From: Chromatiales bacterium | GTDB lineage: Bacteria > Pseudomonadota > Gammaproteobacteria > SZUA-152 | Direction: 5' to 3' | NCBI GenBank assembly: GCA_026999335.1 | Contig: JALTPW010000680.1 | Location: 1 to 9,210, forward strand | Length of the DNA stretch: 9,210 bases | Shown: positions 4,739 through 9,210 of the stretch, one piece after another | Layout of the letters: every line of letters begins with the position of its first letter | Position numbering within the stretch: position 1 is the stretch's first letter | Made by a program: the position numbers and the translations under genes | Notes under the pieces: generated by a model | Told to the model about the DNA's origin: nothing | The model's input: only the letters and a program-made list of their open reading frames with translations | Databases searched by the model: none

Positions 4739-7276
4739 ATGGCGACACGTAAAAAATCACCGATGGGTGCCGACCCACTGGCTTGGATGAAACAGGAAGA
4801 GGCGCCGGATAGTGCATCCGCGGAGGTCAGTGAGTTTAAAGCAAAGCCTCGTCGCCGCAGCCAGCGGCGCAATGGTCTGGAGGTCGCTCTGCTGGAAGAG
4901 ACCTTTGCCGCCCTGTCGCTACAGGGTGAGGCCCTGGTGGCGCGCTTCTATGAAGAGCTGTTCGTGCGCTTCCCCGAGGTGCGGCCGATGTTCGCCAATA
5001 CGGATCCGGCACAACAGCAGAAAAAACTGCTGGCGGCCTTGCAACTGGTGGTTTCCAGCCTGCGCCGCCCGGCCCAACTACGCAAGGCCCTGTTGAGTCT
5101 GGGTGAAAAACACCATGCCTATGGGGCGAAAGAGGAACACTACACGGCGGTGGCGGAGACGTTGCTCGACGTGATGGCGGAATTTGCTGGTGATCTGTGG
5201 ACCGATAAGGTTGCGGGCGCCTGGCGTAATGCACTGAATACCGTGGCGGCTACCATGCTGTCAGCGGATGAAGTCCTGGAGGAGAAGACAATGGCAGCAA
5301 GTAAAAAGGAAATGGAATCGGTGATGGGCAGCAGTGAGGCCCTCAACAGTCTGGAGGCGATGTATTCGATTCTCGAACATTCACCCATCAATATCATGAT
5401 TGCCGATGCCGACGAGAATATTATTTTCGTCAACAAGCAGGCGCTCGATACGCTGACCTCGGTGGAGGATGAGTTGGCCCAATACCTGCCAGGCTTTAGT
5501 GTCGACTCAGTAGTGGGTGGTAGCATCCATCGCTACCACAAGGATCCCGAGGCCATCAAACGCATCCTTCATGCCATGGGCCCGGACGACGTGCGTCACG
5601 GTGAGATCACCCCCGGTCGTTTTATCTTTGAACACCAGACCCGGCCGCTCACCGATGCCGGCGGTCGCCATCTCGGTTATGCCGTGCAGTGGAAGGATGT
5701 CACCGAGGAGCGTATGGCGGCGCGCGAGGTGGAGCGTCTACAGTCGGCCGTCGATGGCTCGCAGTCCAATCTCATGCTGTGTGATGAAGACCTCAATATT
5801 ACCTACGTCAACCCGGCGGTGGTAAGAATGATGGCTGCACGTCAGGATGTGCTGCGCGAGCGCTTCCCCAGCTTCGATGCTCACAACTTAGTGGGCACGA
5901 ATATCGATATATTTCACAAAAACCCGGCTCACCAGCGTGCTCTGCTGGGCGATCCCTCACGCCTGCCGGCCAAGGCCGAAATCAAGGTGGCGGATCTGGA
6001 ATTCGAGGTCAATGCCACGGCGGTACTCGATGGCAAGGGCCAGTACATGGGCAATATGGTGGAGTGGCGCGATATCACCGAACAAAAGGCGGCCGAGCGT
6101 GCGTTGGCGGAGTTAATTAAATCCGCCACCCATGGTGATCTGCGCCAGCGTCTGGATGCCGAACACTATCAGGGCTTTGTTCGTACCCTGTCCGAAGGCA
6201 TCAACAGCATGCTGGATGCCATTGTTGAACCGATTGGTGATATCTCCAGCATCATGACCCGCCTGGCCGAAGGTGATTTGACGGAAACGGCCAGCAGCGA
6301 GTATCAGGGTGAATTTGCCGTACTCAGTAATGCGGTGAATGCCTCCGTCAGTAATTTGCAGGAAACCGTGGGCGGTATTCGCATCGCCACCGAGAGCATT
6401 ACCTCGGCGGCCAGCGAGATCTCCCAGGGCAACACCGACCTTAGCCAGCGTACCGAGGAGCAGGCCTCCTCGCTACAGGAGACGGCCTCCAGTATGGAAC
6501 AGCTGACCTCCACGGTGAAACAGAATGCCGACAACGCCCGCCAGGCCAATCAGTTGGCCAACGGCGCCCGCGATCAGGCGGAGCAGGGCGGCGATGTGGT
6601 ACAGAAGGCCGTCGACGCCATGGCCGAGATCAACAGTTCGAGCAAGAAGATTGCCGACATCATTGGCGTCATCGATGAAATCGCCTTTCAGACCAACCTG
6701 CTGGCGTTGAACGCAGCGGTGGAGGCCGCGCGTGCCGGTGAGCAGGGCCGCGGCTTTGCGGTGGTGGCTTCCGAGGTGCGCAACCTGGCCCAGCGCAGTG
6801 CCTCGGCGGCGAAGGAAATAAAATCGCTGATCAGTGACAGTGTGGAAAAGGTGGGCGAGGGCAGCAAACTGGTGGATCGCTCTGGCGAAACCCTCACTGA
6901 AATTGTTGGGTCAGTGAAAAAGGTGAGTGATATTGTTGCCGAGATCGCCGCCGCCAGTCAGGAACAATCCATCGGCATCGAGCAGGTGAACAAGGCGATC
7001 ACCCAGCTCGATGAAGTGACCCAGCAGAATGCCGCCTTGGTGGAAGAGGCCGCTGCGGCGGCCGAGTCCCTCGATGATCAGGCGCGTGACATGAGTCAGC
7101 GCATGGCCTTTTTCCGCATCAATGACAGTGTGGCACGGCCAGCGCCCCCGGCGGTACCTCCTGTACAGCAGACCCGGGCCGTGAGCCAGCCGGCTCCCGC
7201 CCCGGTGGCGCGCCCCAGCGCCCGCCCGACGCCGCCCCCGGCGGCGGATAGTGATGGCGAGTGGGAAAATTTCTGA
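4739..7276 (+). CDS. Soluble globin-PAS-PAS methyl-accepting chemoreceptor
   Basis: The 845-residue receptor has no membrane segment or signal peptide. A basic tail (1-45) leads into a globin (about 46-175) of the Vitreoscilla hemoglobin/flavohemoglobin type: B10 Y71 in FYEELFVRFPEVRPMF, CD1 F85, proximal H125 and supporting Y135. PAS domains follow at about 204-322 and 332-447, each with HK[DN]P and an Ile-strand Trp before D[VI]TE. Two HAMP-like units span about 452-545. The signalling hairpin (about 546-795) aligns without gaps to E. coli Tsr from memory, hence 36-heptad class, with tip AFQTNLLALNAAVEAARAGE. Predicted methylation sites are E574, E581, Q588 and E770. A Pro-rich linker ends in EWENF, a CheR-docking pentapeptide. 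GAGAG at 4724-4728 supports the start. It should sense oxygen, NO or redox state. It fills the aer2/mcpB slot of a Che2-type cluster. The exact ligand is unknown. Confidence 0.95.
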   Translation: MATRKKSPMGADPLAWMKQEEAPDSASAEVSEFKAKPRRRSQRRNGLEVALLEETFAALSLQGEALVARFYEELFVRFPEVRPMFANTDPAQQQKKLLAALQLVVSSLRRPAQLRKALLSLGEKHHAYGAKEEHYTAVAETLLDVMAEFAGDLWTDKVAGAWRNALNTVAATMLSADEVLEEKTMAASKKEMESVMGSSEALNSLEAMYSILEHSPINIMIADADENIIFVNKQALDTLTSVEDELAQYLPGFSVDSVVGGSIHRYHKDPEAIKRILHAMGPDDVRHGEITPGRFIFEHQTRPLTDAGGRHLGYAVQWKDVTEERMAAREVERLQSAVDGSQSNLMLCDEDLNITYVNPAVVRMMAARQDVLRERFPSFDAHNLVGTNIDIFHKNPAHQRALLGDPSRLPAKAEIKVADLEFEVNATAVLDGKGQYMGNMVEWRDITEQKAAERALAELIKSATHGDLRQRLDAEHYQGFVRTLSEGINSMLDAIVEPIGDISSIMTRLAEGDLTETASSEYQGEFAVLSNAVNASVSNLQETVGGIRIATESITSAASEISQGNTDLSQRTEEQASSLQETASSMEQLTSTVKQNADNARQANQLANGARDQAEQGGDVVQKAVDAMAEINSSSKKIADIIGVIDEIAFQTNLLALNAAVEAARAGEQGRGFAVVASEVRNLAQRSASAAKEIKSLISDSVEKVGEGSKLVDRSGETLTEIVGSVKKVSDIVAEIAAASQEQSIGIEQVNKAITQLDEVTQQNAALVEEAAAAAESLDDQARDMSQRMAFFRINDSVARPAPPAVPPVQQTRAVSQPAPAPVARPSARPTPPPAADSDGEWENF

Positions 7277-7317
7277 GCCACGCTTCAACCCGGTTCAAGA
7301 AAGAGGAGTGACAGGGT

Positions 7318-8184
7318 ATGTCCCATGCCAATGCGGCACGTAAGGAAAGGGTCTCGAGTGGCGAACGTGAATTTATCTTCACCGATGCCGATTTTGAATT
7401 CATTCGTCAGTTGGTGGCGAAAAAGACCGGTATCGTGCTCAATGATGCTAAACGGAACCTGGTCTACAGCCGGCTCAGCCGCCGGCTGCGACAGCTGGGG
7501 CAGGAGCACTTTGCCGACTACTGCGATCTGTTGAAAGCGGGGGATGATGGCGAACTGGTGAATTTCACCAATGCCATCACCACCAATCTCACGTCGTTTT
7601 TTCGTGAAAACCATCATTTCGACTATTTGCGCGACACCCTGTTGCCAGAGTTGATACAGGGCAAGGCGGATCGCCGTCTGCGCTGCTGGTCCGCAGGCTG
7701 TTCCACCGGTGAGGAACCCTATTCCATTGCCATGGTGTTGCGCGAGACCCTGCCGGAAAAGGGCTGGGATACCCGCTTGCTGGCCACCGATCTCGATTCC
7801 GACGTGGTGGCCAAGGCGCAGCGTGGTATTTATGCCCAGGAACGGGTCACCGGTATTTCTCCCAAACGCCTGCGGCGCTGGTTTCTGCGCGGCAAGGTGG
7901 ACAATGAGGGCATGGTGCAGGTACGCCCGCCTCTGCGTGAGCTGATCGCCTTTCGTCAGTTGAACCTGATGCAAGAGTGGCCCATCAGCGGGCCGCTGGA
8001 TTTTATTTTTTGTCGCAACGTGGTGATCTATTTCGACAAGCCGACACAGAAGGTGTTGTTTGACCGCTATGCTGAGTTACTGCCGGTGGGTGGGCATTTG
8101 TTCATCGGTCACTCAGAATCCCTGTTCAAAGTCAGCGACCGTTTCAAGCTGATTGGCAAAACCATCTACCGCAAAGTCTATTGA
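7318..8184 (+). CDS. cheR: CheR chemoreceptor glutamate methyltransferase
   Basis: The 288-residue enzyme transfers methyl groups from S-adenosylmethionine to receptor glutamates. The N-terminal helical domain ends in TNLTSFFRENHHF (89-101), with R96 at the position of E. coli R98. The SAM-binding fold holds CWSAGCSTGEEPYS (123-136) and ATDLD (156-160). FIFCRNVVIYFD (229-240) and GHLFIGHSE (259-267) complete the family pattern. The beta-subdomain loop LRGKVDNEG (190-198) has the same length as the E. coli loop as I recall it, consistent with a pentapeptide-tethered CheR. A strong GAGGAG (7303-7308) precedes the ATG, and the receptor gene ends 41 bases upstream. Because that receptor ends in EWENF, the two are probably a dedicated pair, as CheR2 and McpB are in Pseudomonas aeruginosa. 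Confidence 0.97.
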   Translation: MSHANAARKERVSSGEREFIFTDADFEFIRQLVAKKTGIVLNDAKRNLVYSRLSRRLRQLGQEHFADYCDLLKAGDDGELVNFTNAITTNLTSFFRENHHFDYLRDTLLPELIQGKADRRLRCWSAGCSTGEEPYSIAMVLRETLPEKGWDTRLLATDLDSDVVAKAQRGIYAQERVTGISPKRLRRWFLRGKVDNEGMVQVRPPLRELIAFRQLNLMQEWPISGPLDFIFCRNVVIYFDKPTQKVLFDRYAELLPVGGHLFIGHSESLFKVSDRFKLIGKTIYRKVY

Positions 8185-8194
8185 GAGGGACGTC

Positions 8195-8842
8195 ATGGCC
8201 TTGCCGAAAACAAAAGCACCCGGCGATATGCCACCCGCCTTGGATGGTTTTGGGGGAATCAAACGCTACTGGGACAAGACTAACGACAAATACGCAGCCA
8301 AAATCCTGCCTGGCGAGGTCTATGTGACCACCGAGGATGAGGTGATCACCACGGTGCTGGGTTCTTGTGTCTCGGCCTGTGTGCGCGATCCCATTTTCAA
8401 GGTCGGCGGCATGAATCACTTCATGCTGCCATTGTCGTCCGGCAGTGGCAGCTGGGACTCGGATGGTGGCCTTTCCACCCGTTATGGCAATTACGCCATG
8501 GAGTTACTGATTAATGAAATTATCAAGCACGGTGGCTCGCGCAAGAATCTGGAGGTAAAAATCTTCGGTGGTGGCAAGGTGCTGAGCAAAACCATGAGTA
8601 GCAATGTGGGTGAGCGCAATATTCATTTTGTCGAAGAGTATCTACGCCTCGAAGGATTGAAGCTGGAGGCTGGAGACGTGGGTGATATCTATCCACGCAA
8701 GGTGTTGTTTCATCCCTATAGCGGACTGGTGCGGGTGAAGAAATTGCGTAACATGCACAATCGTACCGTGGCCGAGCGTGAAACGGCCTACATGAAACAG
8801 ATCGATCAGCAGCCGGCCAGTGGTGAGATCGATCTATTTTGA
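8195..8842 (+). CDS. cheD: CheD chemoreceptor glutamine deamidase
   Basis: The 215-residue protein hydrolyses receptor glutamine side chains to glutamate, creating methylation sites. The predicted catalytic triad by analogy with Thermotoga CheD is C58 in TVLGSCVSAC, H75 in GGMNHFMLP and T52. Other family blocks are KIFGGGKVL (122-130), NVGERNIHFVEEYL (137-150) and the C-terminal YPRKVLFHPYSGLVRVKKL. I chose ATG 8195 because GAGAGGGA (8183-8190) lies just upstream and the protein then starts ten bases after the cheR stop. A TTG at 8153 would add 14 residues and overlap cheR, with no visible ribosome site. The likely substrate is Q588 of the receptor in this operon, the one methylation-site position encoded as Gln. 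CheB can also deamidate, so the division of labour is open. Confidence 0.95.
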   Translation: MALPKTKAPGDMPPALDGFGGIKRYWDKTNDKYAAKILPGEVYVTTEDEVITTVLGSCVSACVRDPIFKVGGMNHFMLPLSSGSGSWDSDGGLSTRYGNYAMELLINEIIKHGGSRKNLEVKIFGGGKVLSKTMSSNVGERNIHFVEEYLRLEGLKLEAGDVGDIYPRKVLFHPYSGLVRVKKLRNMHNRTVAERETAYMKQIDQQPASGEIDLF

Positions 8843-8878
8843 TTTCTCGCTCTGTCTACTGTGAATTCGGTCGTCACT

Positions 8879-8911
8879 GTAGGATGCTGGTGAGCGGTAG
8901 CGAACCGCATC
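8879..8911 (+). repeat. REP-like palindromic element, + orientation
   Basis: The element begins with GTAG (8879-8882), followed by a stem GATGC(T)GGT (8883-8891, one extra T), a loop GAGCGGTAGCGA, and the closing arm ACCGCATC (8904-8911). A 5' GTAG plus an imperfect hairpin is the hallmark of REP sequences mobilised by RAYT (TnpA-REP) proteins. The GTAGGATG...GAGCG.AGCGA...CATC pattern resembles a repeat family I recall from intergenic regions of gammaproteobacteria. Assignment from memory; copy number in this genome is not known. Confidence 0.65.
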
Positions 8912-8957
8912 GTTTGCGTTATCGAGTTCTGGGCACTGGTGATTACAGGTGTTCGAT

Positions 8958-8985
8958 CGATGCGGTTCGTGGAACTCACCACATG
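8958..8985 (-). repeat. Second REP-like element, inverted, degenerate outer end
   Basis: CGATGCGGTTCG (8958-8969) is the exact reverse complement of CGAACCGCATCG (8901-8912) in the first element. CTCACCA (8975-8981) is the reverse complement of TGGTGAG (8888-8894), and CAT (8982-8984) pairs with ATG (8884-8886), with one base (C8887) unpaired. The outer CTAC expected of a complete inverted REP is replaced by TGCGG. Together the two form a BIME-like pair with a spacer of about 45 bases, able to fold into one long cruciform. Confidence 0.6.
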
Positions 8986-9010
8986 CGGATTGCCGGAAAT
9001 AATGGCAGGA

Positions 9011-9080
9011 GTGGGTTTAAAAAACGGGTCTACCGACCCGTATGCGGACTTTCAGTCGGTAAAACTAACCCACCCGTTTT
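9011..9080. other. Cluster of overlapping hairpins upstream of cheB
   Basis: Several perfect inverted repeats overlap here: GTGGGTT 9011-9017 with AACCCAC 9067-9073; AAAACGGGT 9021-9029 with ACCCGTTTT 9072-9080; ACGGGTC 9024-9030 with GACCCGT 9035-9041; and ACCGAC 9032-9037 with GTCGGT 9055-9060. Several share bases, so they are mutually exclusive folds. The second could end + strand transcripts weakly (TTTT at 9077-9080), but its loop is long (42 bases). Possible attenuator or degenerate repeat; function not shown. Confidence 0.4.
9019..9041 (-). terminator. Intrinsic terminator reading on the minus strand
   Basis: Read on the minus strand this is a perfect 7-bp stem ACGGGTC/GACCCGT with a four-base loop, followed directly by six T (complement of the A run 9019-9024, the first T closing the stem). 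It would stop antisense transcripts coming from the cheB side. On the + strand the hairpin lacks a T run. Confidence 0.5.
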
Positions 9081-9115
9081 AGCGAGTGGTTGTTGAGTAT
9101 CAGGGAAGGCAGGTA

Positions 9116-9210
9116 ATGAGTAAAAAAATCAAGGTGCTGATTGTCGATGATTCGGCACTGGTGCGGCAGGTGTTGAGCGAGATGCTGAATTCTGCGCCGG
9201 ATATCGAGGT
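9116..9210 (+). CDS. cheB: CheB receptor methylesterase, 5' part only
   Basis: Thirty-one complete codons are visible before the window ends. They read as the start of a receiver domain: KIKVLIVDDSALVRQVLSEM, with the acidic pair D11/D12 and the first helix typical of CheB. The phospho-acceptor Asp and the methylesterase domain lie beyond the edge, so CheB is inferred from this N-terminus plus position after cheR and cheD, the normal place in Che2-type clusters. It would remove methyl groups from the receptor when phosphorylated by CheA. The ATG follows GGGAAGGCAGG (9103-9113). Unusually, 273 bases of repeat and hairpin sequence separate it from cheD, so it may have its own transcription or reduced read-through. 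Confidence 0.85.
   Translation, partial: MSKKIKVLIVDDSALVRQVLSEMLNSAPDIE

Noticed and set aside
8153..8194. TTG start for cheD giving 14 extra residues
   Set aside because: It overlaps cheR and lacks a ribosome site, while ATG 8195 has GAGAGGGA just upstream and a normal CheD length.
8884..8984. Integron attC site
   Set aside because: The hairpin with an unpaired base and asymmetric central loop recalls attC, but the required outer RYYYAAC and GTTRRRY boxes are absent, and no integrase or cassette is near. A REP pair explains the bases better.
8839..9096. 85-codon open frame starting TTG between cheD and cheB
   Set aside because: It begins inside the cheD end at a rare start with no ribosome site, and its translation runs straight through the inverted REP pair and the hairpin cluster, which explains the open frame. 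It resembles no protein I know.

Overview
The window holds most of one chemosensory operon, all on the + strand: cheY, a bacteriohemerythrin gene, cheA, cheW, a parA-like ATPase gene, a large soluble chemoreceptor gene, cheR, cheD and the first 31 codons of cheB, which runs off the right edge. Leaving out the hemerythrin and parA genes, the order cheY-cheA-cheW-receptor-cheR-cheD-cheB is that of the Che2 (Aer2/McpB, F7-class) cluster of Pseudomonas aeruginosa and related gammaproteobacteria. Gene order, protein style and moderate GC point to a gammaproteobacterium; the sequence alone does not fix the genus.

Region by region: 1-275 is a leader without a convincing gene. 276-1170 carries cheY and a full-length hemerythrin with all seven di-iron ligands, the latter in an AT-richer stretch bracketed by a short direct repeat. 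1236-3848 holds cheA and cheW. 3850-4608 is a ParA-family ATPase one base after the cheW stop. 4739-7276 encodes an 845-residue receptor read as basic tail, globin, PAS, PAS, two HAMP-like units, 36-heptad signalling hairpin, Pro-rich linker and C-terminal EWENF. It has no membrane segment. cheR and cheD follow closely. The 273 bases between cheD and cheB contain an inverted pair of REP-like elements and a cluster of overlapping hairpins, including a good minus-strand terminator.

How the parts fit: the receptor should report oxygen, nitric oxide or redox state through its globin and perhaps its PAS domains to CheW and CheA, which would phosphorylate CheY and CheB. CheR would dock on the EWENF tail and methylate the receptor; CheD would deamidate glutamine and CheB would demethylate. 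Hemerythrin could buffer or deliver oxygen. The most interesting hypothesis is that the ParA protein positions and segregates a wholly cytoplasmic array, with the receptor's basic N-terminal tail acting as its partner, in the manner of PpfA and TlpT of Rhodobacter sphaeroides.
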